This document shows positions 16,399 through 25,771 of a DNA stretch of 64,000 bases, piece after piece; position 1 is the stretch's first letter, and each line of letters begins with the position of its first letter. The position numbers were made by a program, and so were the translations under genes. The DNA is from Actinomadura litoris (lineage in GTDB: Bacteria; Actinomycetota; Actinomycetes; Streptosporangiales; Streptosporangiaceae). The stretch lies in the NCBI RefSeq assembly GCF_009733595.1, contig NZ_WOFH01000001.1:496001-560000 (forward strand), written 5' to 3'. The notes beneath the pieces are model-generated. The model was not told the origin of the DNA. It saw only the letters and a list, made by a program, of their open reading frames with translations, and did no database searches.

Positions 16399-17025
16399 AT
16401 GAAGAGCGATGTGTGGCCGATGGTGCACGCCGAGCGCGCGGCGCTCATCGACGATCTCGCGGGGCTGGCGGACGAGCAGTGGCGGATGCCCTCCCTCTGC
16501 GGTGAGTGGACGGTGCACGAGGTCGCCGCGCACCTGGTCGACACGGCGCTGACGACGCGCCTCGGTTTCGTGGTCGCGCTCGCCAGGGCGCGGTTCGATT
16601 TCGACCGGCAGAACGCGCGCGGTGTGGAGCGCGAGCTGGGCGCGACACCGCGGGTGACACTGGAGCGGTTGCGCCGGGTCGCCGCGCGCACCTCGGCCCC
16701 TCCGGCGCCCCTCGACACCCGGCTCGTCGAGGAGGTCGTGCACGGGGAGGACATCCGGCGGCCGCTGGGCCTGGCCCGCGAGTATCCGCGGGAGGCCGTG
16801 GTCAGGGCGCTCCGGTTGCAGGCGCGGACGTCGGCGTCCCTCGGCGGCGCCAAGGAGACGGCGTCGCGCGTCCGGCTGACGGCCACGGACGCCGGGGTGT
16901 CGATCGGTGACGGACCCGAGGTGAGCGGACCCGCGCTCGCGCTGCTGCTGGTCATCTCCGGGCGGCGGACGGCGCTGGAGGAGCTGGACGGGCCCGGGGT
17001 GGCCGCGCTGACGTCCGCCGCCTGA
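16399..17025 (+). CDS. mycothiol-dependent maleylpyruvate isomerase-family protein
   Basis: 208 residues; AAGGGGAG precedes the ATG. The N-terminal four-helix DinB-like domain is recognisable: DEQWRMPSLCGEWTVHEVAAHLVDTA contains the metal-site histidine region. EEVVHGEDIRRPLG continues the MDMPI fold and a small C-terminal domain (LTATDAGVSIGDGPEVSG) follows. Family members use mycothiol as cofactor for isomerisation or detoxification, consistent with an actinobacterial host. Substrate unknown. A MerR regulator follows 28 bases downstream and could control this gene. Confidence 0.85.
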   Translation: MKSDVWPMVHAERAALIDDLAGLADEQWRMPSLCGEWTVHEVAAHLVDTALTTRLGFVVALARARFDFDRQNARGVERELGATPRVTLERLRRVAARTSAPPAPLDTRLVEEVVHGEDIRRPLGLAREYPREAVVRALRLQARTSASLGGAKETASRVRLTATDAGVSIGDGPEVSGPALALLLVISGRRTALEELDGPGVAALTSAA

Positions 17026-17053
17026 GGATGTCTCGGGCACGCAGAATGGGGAC

Positions 17054-17446
17054 ATGGACGATCTGACGCCGATACGGACGGTCTCCGACTGGTTCGGGGT
17101 GCCCATCTCGACGTTGCACTACTGGGAACGGCGCGGGCTGCTGGAGCCGCGCCGGCGCTCCGGGCAGCGCTGCTTCGACCCCGAGCAGGTGTACCGGGTG
17201 GCGCTGATCAAGCTGTGGCGGGAGACCGGGCTGATGTCCATCGAGGAGATCGGCGTGCTGCTGCGCCGGGCCGAGGCCGGCCCGCGGTGGCGGGAGACCG
17301 TACACGACCGCATCGCCGCGCTGGAGGAGCACATCGCCCGGTTGGACGCGGCGCGCGACTACCTCCGCTACCTCCTCACCTGCCGGCACGAGGGCGCCCC
17401 TGAGGGCTGCCCGCTGTTCCGGGAGTCCGTTCCCGTGCCCTTCTGA
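17054..17446 (+). CDS. MerR-family transcriptional regulator
   Basis: 130 residues. The N-terminal winged HTH is clear: IRTVSDWFGVPISTLHYWERRGLLEPRRRSGQRCF, then the second helix pair KLWRETGLMSIEEIGVLLRR. A dimerisation coiled coil follows (VHDRIAALEEHIARLDAARDYLRYLL). The C-terminus has two cysteines (TCRHEGAPEGCPLF), which could bind a metal or sense thiol stress but do not match a named MerR subtype. Its final 71 bases overlap the end of the convergent MFS gene. Confidence 0.9.
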   Translation: MDDLTPIRTVSDWFGVPISTLHYWERRGLLEPRRRSGQRCFDPEQVYRVALIKLWRETGLMSIEEIGVLLRRAEAGPRWRETVHDRIAALEEHIARLDAARDYLRYLLTCRHEGAPEGCPLFRESVPVPF

Positions 17447-18914
17447 GAGGTCGGTGGGAGCGGGGCATGACCAGGGCCGCGGCCAGCGCGGCGGCGGCCA
17501 CGCAACCGGCGGAGACGAGGAACGCGACGGTGTGACCGTGCGCGAGCGCGTGCGGGGCGTCCGCGCCACCGCGCCCGGGATGCGCGGCGGCCCAGTTCCC
17601 CGCCGCCGACGCCGAGACCGTGCTGATCACGGCGAGCCCGATCGCCCCGCTGGTCTGCCGGACGGTGTTCAGCACACCCGCGGCGAGCCCGTTCCGGGAC
17701 GGCGGGACGCCGCTGGTCGCCACCACCGTGATCGGCGTGAACGCGGCACCCGTCCCGAAACCGAAGACGCACCCGGACACCACCACCGTGAGCACGTACG
17801 AGCCGTCCACGCCGAGGAAGAAGGCCACCCCGGCGAACCCGGCCGCGCCGATCAGGCAGCAGGTCACGACGGCGCGGCGCGGCCCGAGCAGGACCGTCAG
17901 CGGGCCCGCGGCCCGCGCCCCGGCGAACATCGCGACACCGACCGGAAGGTAACCGAGCCCGGACCGCAGCGGTGTCCAACCGTGCACGTCCTGGAGGTAC
18001 AGCGACAGCAGGATCGGGCTGGCGAAGAAGCCCAGGCCGTGCAGGAGCATCACCAGGTTTCCGCTGCTCACGGCCCGTGAGCGGAAGATGCCCAGCGCCA
18101 GCAGGGGCTCCCGCGACCAGCGCGCCTGGTGCAGCAGGAACACCCCGAGGAGGGCGAGACCGCCCGTTAGCGCTCCCGTGACCTCAAGGCTCGTCCAGCC
18201 CGCGACGGCGGCGTGCGTCACCGCGTACACCACGCCGGTCAGCCCGGCGGTGGCCAGCGCGGCGCCCACCACGTCCAGCCGGGGGCGGCGGCCCGGGGCG
18301 TCGCGGCGCGGCAGTCCTCGCGCGGCGCCAATCAGGGCGAGGGCCCCGAGCGGGACCACCACGAAGAACACCCATCGCCAGCCCGCCCACCCGGTCAGGG
18401 CGCCCCCGACCAGGGGGCCGGACGCGGCGCCGACCGCCCCGACCGCGCTCCACGTGCCGAGCACCCGCGCCCGCCGCGCCGGATCGGTGAACGTCGTGGT
18501 GAGCAGCGACAGCGTCACCGGCGCGAGCAGGGCTCCACCGAGACCCTGCACCGCCCGCGCGGCCAGCAGCGTTACCGGCGTTACCGCGAGCCCGCCGAGC
18601 AGGCTCGCGCCGGTGAACACCGACATGCCGGTGAGCAGCATCGCGCGGTGCCCGAACACGTCCGCGCACCGTCCGCCGAGCAGCAGGAACCCCGCGAACG
18701 CGAGCGTGTAGGCGTTGACGACCCAGGGCAGCGCGGCGGTCGAGAACGCGAGCGAACCACGGATGTCGGGCAGCGCCACCGACACGATCGTGGCGTCCAG
18801 GATGACGACGAACGACCCCGCGCAGGCCAGCGCCATCACCAGCCGCTCGTGCCGCCGGACGTGCTCATCCCGCCGCGGCGCCGCGGCGCGCCGCCCCCGC
18901 ACCGGCGGCCTCAT
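17376..18914 (-). CDS. DHA2-type MFS drug/metabolite exporter
   Basis: 512 residues with about 14 hydrophobic segments, the number typical of the DHA2 (EmrB/QacA-like) branch. Recognisable motifs are VILDATIVSVALPDI in helix 1, GGRCADVFGHR (motif A) and GPLVGGALTGWAGWRWVFFVVVP (motif C region). It exports small hydrophobic or organic-ion substrates by proton antiport. The ATG overlaps the TGA of the upstream AtzG-like gene (ATGA), so it is the last gene of the amidase operon and probably handles that pathway's substrate or product. Confidence 0.92.
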   Translation of the reverse strand: MRPPVRGRRAAAPRRDEHVRRHERLVMALACAGSFVVILDATIVSVALPDIRGSLAFSTAALPWVVNAYTLAFAGFLLLGGRCADVFGHRAMLLTGMSVFTGASLLGGLAVTPVTLLAARAVQGLGGALLAPVTLSLLTTTFTDPARRARVLGTWSAVGAVGAASGPLVGGALTGWAGWRWVFFVVVPLGALALIGAARGLPRRDAPGRRPRLDVVGAALATAGLTGVVYAVTHAAVAGWTSLEVTGALTGGLALLGVFLLHQARWSREPLLALGIFRSRAVSSGNLVMLLHGLGFFASPILLSLYLQDVHGWTPLRSGLGYLPVGVAMFAGARAAGPLTVLLGPRRAVVTCCLIGAAGFAGVAFFLGVDGSYVLTVVVSGCVFGFGTGAAFTPITVVATSGVPPSRNGLAAGVLNTVRQTSGAIGLAVISTVSASAAGNWAAAHPGRGGADAPHALAHGHTVAFLVSAGCVAAAALAAALVMPRSHRPLRRARERTPGTAGSPQGRPRAGR

Positions 18915-19258
18915 GCGGGCTCCTCGTCGCGCTCGCCCGGCCGGGCGGAGACGCGGCGCTCCAGCACCGGGCTCGCGTAGCGCGCCTCCGGCACGTCGAA
19001 CAGGCCGTCGATGGCGGGGCGGGCAGCGGCATAGGACGCGACGAGCCCGGCGACCTGCTTCTCGCCCGCGGGAAGGAAAGCGGCGGCAAGCAGACTCCGC
19101 ACCCGCACGGTCACGTCGCGGTACACCGCGCTCTCCTCGGTTGCCGCGGTAGGCCGCGCCTCATCGGGCGAGCTCGCGCGCCCCTCACCTGCTACTACCA
19201 CTTCGCTTTCCGCGCGCCGTGTGCCTGGGTCCCCCGGGTTCTCGTCGCGCGTGGTCAC
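18911..19258 (-). CDS. small AtzG-like amidase-associated protein
   Basis: 115 residues from a GTG that overlaps the amidase stop (GTGA). The first ~45 residues are polar and low complexity. The rest (YRDVTVRVRSLLAAAFLPAGEKQVAGLVASYAAARPAIDGLF) is a helical pair ending in VPEARYASPVL. That pattern, position and length recall AtzG-like subunits, which bind and stabilise amidase-family hydrolases. The similarity is weak and rests partly on context. Overlaps on both sides imply strict co-translation with the amidase and the exporter. Confidence 0.65.
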   Translation of the reverse strand: MTTRDENPGDPGTRRAESEVVVAGEGRASSPDEARPTAATEESAVYRDVTVRVRSLLAAAFLPAGEKQVAGLVASYAAARPAIDGLFDVPEARYASPVLERRVSARPGERDEEPA

Positions 19259-20664
19259 GCGGTCACCTCCGCCGCCGGTTCGGTGGCCGCCGCGTCCAGG
19301 CCGGGGGTGCGCCGGTGCCAGGCGGTGTTCCGCTGGAAGGCGTCGCCGACCCGGAGGATCGCGGCCTCGCCCGCCACCGGCCCCGCGATCTGCATCGACA
19401 GGGGCAGCCCGGACGCGGTGAACCCCATCGGCACCGCGAGCACGGGATTGGCGAGCGGGTTCCAGTACGGCGTGTGGATCTTCCCGAAAGCGCCCGCGTC
19501 GTCCTGGTGGCCCGCCTCGTCGGCCAGGGCGTCGAACGGCGGCGCGCCGATCGACGCGGTGGGGCAGACGATCACGTCGACGTCCGCGAACAGCGCGTCG
19601 ACGGCCTGCTGCGCCACCTGCCGGACGCGCTGCGCCTGGACGTACTCCGCGCCCGACACCAGCGCGCCCATGGCGAGCAGCCCGCGCGCGGCGGCGGTGT
19701 AGTCGTCCCAGCGGCGGGACAGGTCGGCGCGGTGGTAGGCCAGGCCCTCGCTGGTCGCGGTGACGAAGGTCGCGGTGACCATCTCCCGCCGGTAGGGCAG
19801 GCCGACCTCCACCGGGACCGCGCCCAGCCCGGCCAGGACGGACACGGCCTCCTCGAACGCGCCGGGCACCGCCGGGTCGCCGTCCGCCGGGAAATGGTGC
19901 TCGCGCACGACACCGACCCGCATTCCGGACAGGTCTCCCTCGAAGCGAGGTTCGGTGAAGGAGGCCGTCCCGGCGATAACGCCCAGTACCGCCGAGCAGT
20001 CGCGGGCGCTGCGGGCCAGGGGGCCGACGCGGTCGAGGCTGTATCCGAGCGGCACGCACCCTTCGACCGGGACGCGGCCGAACGTCGGCATCAGCCCCGT
20101 CACCCCGCAGAAGGCGGCGGGCATGCGGATGCTTCCGCCGGTGTCGCCGCCGAGCCCGGCGAGGAACATCCCCGCCGCGACCCCGCTGCCGGAACCCGAG
20201 CTGGAGCCCCCGGCCCAGGACCCGTGCCGCCAGGGGTTGCGCGGGACCGGGAAGGGTTCGTCCGGCTCCGGGAGCCCGCACCCGAACTCCATAGCGGTCG
20301 TCTTCCCGGTGAGCACGGCGCCGGCCGCGCGCAGCCGGGCCACGACCGGCGCGTCCCGTCCGGCGCCCCAGGCCGGGTCGAGGACGAGGCTCTGCGCGGT
20401 GGTCGGGCCGTCGGCCACCGCGATCGTGTCCTTGACGCCGACGGGGACGCCGTGCAGCGGCCCCCGGTCGACTCCGCGCGCCAGTTCCTCGTCCGCGCGC
20501 CGGGCCGCCGCGAGCGCCTGCTCGTCGAACCGCGCCAGATACACCCCGAGCACCGCGTCGGACCGGTCCGCCGCGGCGATCGCCGCCTCGGTCAGCCCGA
20601 CGCTGGTCGCCGTGCCGTCCCGCAGCGCCTCCGCGGCCTCGGTCAGGGTCAACGCCTCGATCAC
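19255..20664 (-). CDS. amidase signature family hydrolase
   Basis: 469 residues from a GTG with GGAGG six bases upstream. The Ser-cisSer-Lys triad is intact: K78 in VPVGVKDT, the cis-Ser near 154 in AGGSSSGSGSG and the nucleophile S178 in GGDTGGSIRMPA. The family hydrolyses amide bonds of small amides, carbamates or allophanate-like compounds. First gene of a three-gene operon with the AtzG-like protein and an MFS exporter. A perfect 18-bp palindrome lies in its promoter, so it is probably repressed until an inducer binds a TetR- or GntR-like protein not found in this window. Confidence 0.92.
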   Translation of the reverse strand: MIEALTLTEAAEALRDGTATSVGLTEAAIAAADRSDAVLGVYLARFDEQALAAARRADEELARGVDRGPLHGVPVGVKDTIAVADGPTTAQSLVLDPAWGAGRDAPVVARLRAAGAVLTGKTTAMEFGCGLPEPDEPFPVPRNPWRHGSWAGGSSSGSGSGVAAGMFLAGLGGDTGGSIRMPAAFCGVTGLMPTFGRVPVEGCVPLGYSLDRVGPLARSARDCSAVLGVIAGTASFTEPRFEGDLSGMRVGVVREHHFPADGDPAVPGAFEEAVSVLAGLGAVPVEVGLPYRREMVTATFVTATSEGLAYHRADLSRRWDDYTAAARGLLAMGALVSGAEYVQAQRVRQVAQQAVDALFADVDVIVCPTASIGAPPFDALADEAGHQDDAGAFGKIHTPYWNPLANPVLAVPMGFTASGLPLSMQIAGPVAGEAAILRVGDAFQRNTAWHRRTPGLDAAATEPAAEVTA

Positions 20665-20714
20665 GTTCCACCTCCGTCACTCCGCCCCTGTCGGGCGGCA
20701 GGCAGAACGCAACC

Positions 20715-20742
20715 TTCGTAACTCAACCCGGGTTGAGTGCAA
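20715..20742 (-). promoter_or_regulatory. amidase operon promoter with palindromic operator
   Basis: On the minus strand TTGCAC (20742-20737) and TACGAA (20720-20715) fit -35 and -10 boxes with a 16-base spacer. A perfect 18-bp palindrome, arms ACTCAACCC and GGGTTGAGT, occupies 20721-20738 and fills exactly that spacer. A dimeric repressor bound there would block RNA polymerase. The -10 box is ~51 bases upstream of the GTG start. Confidence 0.75.
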
Positions 20743-20824
20743 CCGGGTGTGAGTGACGTCTCCCCTCGGCGGGACGGCCCCGGGGCGTCCGGGGAGGACG
20801 CCCCGGGACCGTGACTTCAGGGTG

Positions 20825-22525
20825 TCAGCGCAGGCCGTAGGCGCGGGTAACGGTCTGCTGGACCGCGTTCCCGGAGCCGTCGGCGGCCTTGAACCTCAGG
20901 GCCGCGTAGCCGTTGCCGGTGGCGGGATGGGCGATCCCGGCCGTCCAGCGGTCGGTGCCGGCCGGGGTCAGCGGCGCGGCGGTCCAGGTCGCGCCGTCGT
21001 TGAAGGAGACCTCAAGCGACACCGAGGTCACGGCGGTTCCGCCCTCGGGACGCTCGACGGCGACCGCCAGCGGGAACGTGGTGCCGTACGGCGCGCGGCC
21101 GTTGGCGTCGAAGCCACCGGTGATCCGCGGCTGGAGCAGGCCGCGCAGGTGCTCGAACGGGTCCTCGGGCCGTTCGGTGGACGTGAAGCTCCAGCTCGTC
21201 TTGATGCCCGTGGCGTATCTCGACCAGGGGACCTGGCGGGTCGCGGAAAGGTCGAGCCGGTACTGCGCGCTGTCGGCGGGCACCGTCCAGTCTCCGGCGA
21301 GGGGGTTGGTGCTGGTCTCGCCGAACTTCTGCCCATTGCGGAAAAGGGTGAGCGTGCCGGTGGTGCCCTGCGAATTGTTGCCGGCGGAGTTCTCGTAGCC
21401 GAGCTGCCCGGTGTCGGCGAGCATCGGACGGGCGAGAAGCAGCCCCTGGCCGTGCCCGACCTTCATGGTCGGGCCGAAGGCCGCCTTGTTCCATGTCGCG
21501 GAAGAGGTGGTACCGGCGGTGTAGGAGCGGAACCCGGTCTGTTGCTCCACCACCTGGACGCCGTTCAAGTAGTAGAAGTACAGCCCCTTCCATTTCACGC
21601 CGTTCGCGGTGTAGTAGACGCGCTGGGTACTGGGCGCGCCGGCCGGGTGCTGGAGTCCGGGTGCCGCGCCGATCCCGTTGAAATCGGCGTAGTCGATATG
21701 CGGGCCAGGGGTCACCGATGGCACCCCTTGCGTGCTGTAGGTGGTGTTCACCAGGGCGAGGCTTTCCGGCGTCGCGGCGAAGGTCAGCGTGGACGGAATA
21801 TGACCGGCCGTCGGGAACGCCAGGTTGTAGACGCGTGGGGACGGAAGGGTCGTCAGCGGTTCCGACTGACTTTCCGCATACAGGAAATGGTAGGGGCGGG
21901 TGGTATTGGCCGACGGCCATGCGCGCAGGCTGAGCCCTGGATAGCCGCTGATGATCGTGACGAGTTCCTGGCCCGCGATCGTCTGGACGAGTTGGGCGTG
22001 GTTGACGACGCGCGCGGCGGTCGCGGACGGGCTGACCGCCTTGACCTCCGCCGCCGTCCGCGCGTCCAGCAGGAGGTCGACGTCCGCGTGCACCTGGAGC
22101 GTGGGGTCGCCGTACAGCGCCAGGTCGGTGGGCGCCTCGCGGGGCCCGGTGAGCACGATGCCCGTCAGGCTGTAGTCGCCGTCCGGGACGCTTCCGGTGA
22201 GCGTGTCACCGGCCTCGACCAGCGCGAACTCCGCGCCGGTCGTCGCATCGACCAGGCTCGCGAGCGGTGCGACCGGGTTTCCGTCGACGTTGACGCCGCG
22301 CAGGGTGACCGTGTGGTCGGCGGCCTTGGGCTTCGGTTTGGCTTTGATCTTGCTGTGGCCGAGGGTGAACAGGGGCCCTGAGGAGCCGGGGAGCGGTGGC
22401 CGGGCGGCCGCGCCGGGCTCCGCCCGGGTGGCCGGGGTCGCCGGGGACGCCGTCGCCGCCTGCGGGGCGACGAGCAGCGCCGCGAGCGCGGCCCCGATGG
22501 TCAGGGTAGTTCTCCAACGCCTCAC
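20825..22525 (-). CDS. large secreted protein of unknown function
   Basis: 566 residues from the GTG at 22525 (AAGGGA upstream), which opens a Sec signal peptide ending near APQAATASP. The mature protein is beta-rich with repeated Ig/jelly-roll-like strands (DGDYSLTGIVLTGP, SLEVSFNDGATWTAAPL, NGYAALRFKAADGSGN). It resembles the C-terminal extension found after secreted S8 (subtilisin-like) proteases in streptomycetes, but no protease domain or catalytic triad is present here. It may be a stand-alone extracellular binding or structural protein. Function unassigned. Confidence 0.75.
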   Translation of the reverse strand: MRRWRTTLTIGAALAALLVAPQAATASPATPATRAEPGAAARPPLPGSSGPLFTLGHSKIKAKPKPKAADHTVTLRGVNVDGNPVAPLASLVDATTGAEFALVEAGDTLTGSVPDGDYSLTGIVLTGPREAPTDLALYGDPTLQVHADVDLLLDARTAAEVKAVSPSATAARVVNHAQLVQTIAGQELVTIISGYPGLSLRAWPSANTTRPYHFLYAESQSEPLTTLPSPRVYNLAFPTAGHIPSTLTFAATPESLALVNTTYSTQGVPSVTPGPHIDYADFNGIGAAPGLQHPAGAPSTQRVYYTANGVKWKGLYFYYLNGVQVVEQQTGFRSYTAGTTSSATWNKAAFGPTMKVGHGQGLLLARPMLADTGQLGYENSAGNNSQGTTGTLTLFRNGQKFGETSTNPLAGDWTVPADSAQYRLDLSATRQVPWSRYATGIKTSWSFTSTERPEDPFEHLRGLLQPRITGGFDANGRAPYGTTFPLAVAVERPEGGTAVTSVSLEVSFNDGATWTAAPLTPAGTDRWTAGIAHPATGNGYAALRFKAADGSGNAVQQTVTRAYGLR

Positions 22526-22698
22526 CTGGTTTCCCTTCTGTGCGATGACAGGAGGTCGAGGAGTGGGCGCAGAACCGGACGGAGTGATCCTGCGGGAGGA
22601 TCGCACCTGCGGGGAGTTCCGTCCCTTCTTACATGATCACCCTAACCTTGATCGCACCGATTTTGTCCCGCGCCAATCGCGATAGTGATCATCGAGGT

Positions 22699-23985
22699 TC
22701 AGGAGTCCCCGGTTGCGGATGTGGCGAAAGGGTCGAGAGAGGCGCGAAGGATCGCCGGGAAGCGGAGGTCGAGGTAAGGGTTGATCCGGCGGGCGACAGC
22801 ACGATCACGTGCGGACGCGGCGTGGTCGCCCAAGGCCGCGCGGATATCGGCGCGGTGCCGGTAGAACAGCGCGTTGCGCCAGCCGAGGCGCATCGCCCGC
22901 CGCTCGTAGCGGAGCGCTTGGCGGTCGCGGCCGTTGAGGTGCAGGGCCCAGGCGAGCGCGTCCGCGACGGTCACGGCGTGGCGGCGCGACCATTCGGCCC
23001 GTGCGTGCCGGAGCGCGCCCGCCGCGTCGCCGGAGTCGGCGGCGTACTCGGCGGCCTCCAGGTCGCCGACGACGCCGTTGGCGGCGAGCGACCGCCATTC
23101 CGCGCGCAGCAGTCCGTCCTGGCGGGCTGCCTCGCTCCGGTGCCCGGCGGCTCTCAGGACCTCGATGTACTCGATGAGATTTTGTGGACGCGGAACGCGG
23201 GCGACGAGGTCGCGGTAGCCCTCGGCCGCCGATTCCAGATCGCCGCGCAACGCGTGCACCCTGGCCCTTCCGCGCCGGGCGGGAACGAACGCCGGATCGG
23301 TGGCGAGCACGGCCCGGTAATGCCGGTCGGCCGCGTCCAGGTCGCCGGATCGGAAGGCGATGTCACCGAGGCGGGAACGGGCGCACACGACGTCCGACGA
23401 GGTGGCGGCCGTTTCGAGGACGCGTTCCGCGATCGCCCGCGCCCCGGCGTCGTCGCCCCTCATCTCCCGTTCGCGGGAGGCGCGGGCGGCGAACGCGGTA
23501 CCGGAGCCGTCCATTCGGCCGATCGCCGCGCCGGCGGCCCGGTGGGCGCCGAGTTGGGTGTAGGCGTCGGCGAGCACGCCCTGGACATCGGCGCCGATCG
23601 CGGCGCCCCGCTCACCCCAGCCGACGGCGTCGGCGTATTCGTGCCGGGCATCGGCCAGTGACGCCATCGCGGCCGTCGCCGGACGGTTGCCGCCGCCGTT
23701 GATGCTCAGCGACCGGCGAAGGGCCTCCTCCGCCTTCGGGTAGAAGGCGGGATCGACGGTGGCCTCGGCCCGTTCGATGTAGGCGGCTCCGAGGGCCGCC
23801 CACGTCCGGTAGTCGCCCGGCGTGCGGCGCAGGCTGTTCTGGTACCGGACGATGGCGCCGGACGAAACCGCGACATGGCGCCTTTCGGGCGCGGTGCGAT
23901 AGTGCGCCACATCGGCGCCGACCACCACGGTGACGGCCAATGCCGTGGCCGCCGCCAGGCGCAGCGCGTCGCGATGGGTCGGCAC
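22699..23985 (-). CDS. TPR protein with N-terminal membrane anchor or signal
   Basis: 428 residues from a GTG. The N-terminus (LRLAAATALAVTVVVGADVA) is a signal anchor or uncleaved signal. At least six TPR-like repeats follow, for example RTWAALGAAYIERAE, LGDIAFRSGDLDAADRHYRAVL and RADIRAALGDHAASARDRAVARRINPYL. Such proteins are peripheral scaffolds at the membrane; partners are unknown. It stands alone, 174 bases downstream of the secreted-protein gene's start region on the same strand. Confidence 0.82.
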   Translation of the reverse strand: MPTHRDALRLAAATALAVTVVVGADVAHYRTAPERRHVAVSSGAIVRYQNSLRRTPGDYRTWAALGAAYIERAEATVDPAFYPKAEEALRRSLSINGGGNRPATAAMASLADARHEYADAVGWGERGAAIGADVQGVLADAYTQLGAHRAAGAAIGRMDGSGTAFAARASREREMRGDDAGARAIAERVLETAATSSDVVCARSRLGDIAFRSGDLDAADRHYRAVLATDPAFVPARRGRARVHALRGDLESAAEGYRDLVARVPRPQNLIEYIEVLRAAGHRSEAARQDGLLRAEWRSLAANGVVGDLEAAEYAADSGDAAGALRHARAEWSRRHAVTVADALAWALHLNGRDRQALRYERRAMRLGWRNALFYRHRADIRAALGDHAASARDRAVARRINPYLDLRFPAILRASLDPFATSATGDS

Positions 23986-24260
23986 GGCCGCTTCTCCGTC
24001 TCCAGGGCGCGGAGCGAGACGCGGGGCAACCGCGGGGCGAAAGCTCCCTTATGCTCGTCCGCTAACGAATACTTCCGCTATCGGCGCAAAGTAGACGTCG
24101 AACGCCGTCGCACGGAAACCGTCACCCATTATTCGGCGCGGCCGTCCGAGGCCGGGAACGAACACGGTCTTTTGGCGAACAAGTTACCGCCGGATGGTAT
24201 TGGCGGCGACCCGGGGCGCTATTTCGTGCCCGGCGGGATAGAGGGCGCGAGAGGCGGGGC

Positions 24261-24998
24261 ATGATTGGGCCCATGGGCGCCTGGTTCACACGGGAGATCG
24301 TCGACAGCGGCCGGCTGCGGCTGTTCGTCTTCCTGGTGGCCTTCATCGCGGCGTTCCTTTTCATCCGGTTCAGCGTGCGGATGATCCGGCGCGGGGCCCG
24401 GTGGTGGCCGGGCAATGTCACGCCGGGCGGCCACCACGTCCACCATGTGGTCTTCGGGCTGGTGTTCATGTGCGTGGGCGGCATCAGCGGGCTGCTGGTC
24501 GCCGACGAGACCTCCGCCCTGGCCGGGGTGCTGGCGGGCGTCTTCGGCGTCGGGACGGCCCTGGTCCTGGACGAGTTCGCGCTCGTCCTCCACCTCGACG
24601 ACGTCTACTGGAGCGAGCAGGGGCGCCTTTCGGTGCAGGTCGTCTTCATCGCCATCGCGCTGTGCGGCCTGGCGCTGCTCGGGCTGCGCCCGCTCGGCAT
24701 CGGGGACGAGCAGGGCACCGCGGTGGCGATCGCCCTGACCCTGCTGTTCAACCTCCTGGTGACGCTGGTCGCGCTCGTCAAGGGCAAGGTGTGGACGGGC
24801 CTGATCGGACTGTTCATCGGCATCGTGGCCATTGTCGGCGCGATACGGCTGGCCCGTCCGGGCTCGCCTTGGGCGCGGCGCCGCTACGGCGAGCGGAAAC
24901 TCGCCCGCGCCACCGCGCGCGACAAACGGCTGCGCGGCCCGTTCCAGCGCCTCGGCACCCGCCTGGCCGATCTGATCGCCGGTCGCCCCAGTTCCTGA
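24261..24998 (+). CDS. conserved integral membrane protein with HHxHH motif
   Basis: 245 residues starting at an ATG with GAGAGG six bases upstream. About five to six transmembrane helices are visible (LFVFLVAFIAAFLFIRF, VFGLVFMCVGGISGLLV, VQVVFIAIALCGLALLGL, ALTLLFNLLVTLVALV, GLIGLFIGIVAIVGAI). A histidine-rich loop TPGGHHVHHVVFG and LVLDEFALVLHLDDVYW give a cluster of His, Asp and Glu that could bind a metal. The tail is strongly basic and cytoplasmic. Widespread in actinobacteria as an uncharacterised membrane protein by my recollection; no function assigned. Confidence 0.8.
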   Translation: MIGPMGAWFTREIVDSGRLRLFVFLVAFIAAFLFIRFSVRMIRRGARWWPGNVTPGGHHVHHVVFGLVFMCVGGISGLLVADETSALAGVLAGVFGVGTALVLDEFALVLHLDDVYWSEQGRLSVQVVFIAIALCGLALLGLRPLGIGDEQGTAVAIALTLLFNLLVTLVALVKGKVWTGLIGLFIGIVAIVGAIRLARPGSPWARRRYGERKLARATARDKRLRGPFQRLGTRLADLIAGRPSS

Positions 24999-25012
24999 AA
25001 GCCCGGAGGCGG

Positions 25013-25585
25013 CTACTCGGCCACCCGCGCGTGCAGGTGCATGTCGTGCCAGCCGTCCTCGTGGAGTACCGAGCTGCGCGCGGTTCCCTCCAGGGCATAG
25101 CCGCCTTTTATCGCGACGCTGCATGAGGGCATGTTCTCCACGGAGTGATAAAGCTCGACGCGGTGAAGCCCCGCGACGCCGAGGGCCCATTCGGACAGCG
25201 CGCGCAGCGCCTTGGGCGCTATGCCCTGCCCACGCGCCAACGGCCGCACCCAGTAGGCGCATTCGGCGACGCCCTCCTTGAGGTCCATCGTCCGCAGCCC
25301 GGCATGCCCGAAAATCTCCTCGCCTCTCGCGACCGCCCACCCGGCGGTCGTCTCGGTCTTCCAGCCGTCCGCCCAGGCGGTGATCATCTCCTCCGCCTCC
25401 TCGACCGACTCGACGCTGCGCACGCCCCACCGGCGGATCGACGGGTCCTGCCTGGCCGCGAGGAGGACGGGCGCGTCCCGGTGCGTCCACGGCCGCAGCA
25501 CCAGGCCGTCGCCCGCGTCGATGACGGGCTGGGCGGACGCGGCGAGAGAGCCGGGTGGGACGACCGGGGGGACGAGGTTCGGCAT
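25013..25585 (-). CDS. GNAT-family N-acetyltransferase (RimJ/RimL-like)
   Basis: 190 residues using the ATG at 25585; the open frame extends upstream but without family similarity. The order of motifs is that of RimJ/L-type GNATs: LVLRPWTHRDAPVL, WAVARGEEIFGHAGLRTMD, then YWVRPLARGQGIAPKALRALSEWAL with the acetyl-CoA pyrophosphate loop RGQGIA. YHSVENMPSCSVAIKGGYALEGTAR closes the fold. Likely acetylates a small amine, antibiotic or protein N-terminus. Tail-to-tail with the membrane protein gene, 14 bases apart. Confidence 0.88.
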   Translation of the reverse strand: MPNLVPPVVPPGSLAASAQPVIDAGDGLVLRPWTHRDAPVLLAARQDPSIRRWGVRSVESVEEAEEMITAWADGWKTETTAGWAVARGEEIFGHAGLRTMDLKEGVAECAYWVRPLARGQGIAPKALRALSEWALGVAGLHRVELYHSVENMPSCSVAIKGGYALEGTARSSVLHEDGWHDMHLHARVAE

Positions 25586-25771
25586 GCCGCCATTCAACCC
25601 CACGGGCACCCGCCGCAGACGTCCCTCCCCCGCCGCGAACGGGCCTTCGGAGGGGCCGGACGCCGCCGTCCGCACCGGGGTTAAGCGAGACCGAAAGGTG
25701 CGGTGAAGCAGCCCTCACGCCAGCGGACCGTCCCGCTTGAGAGAATGGGGTGACCCGTTAAAGGAGACGTG

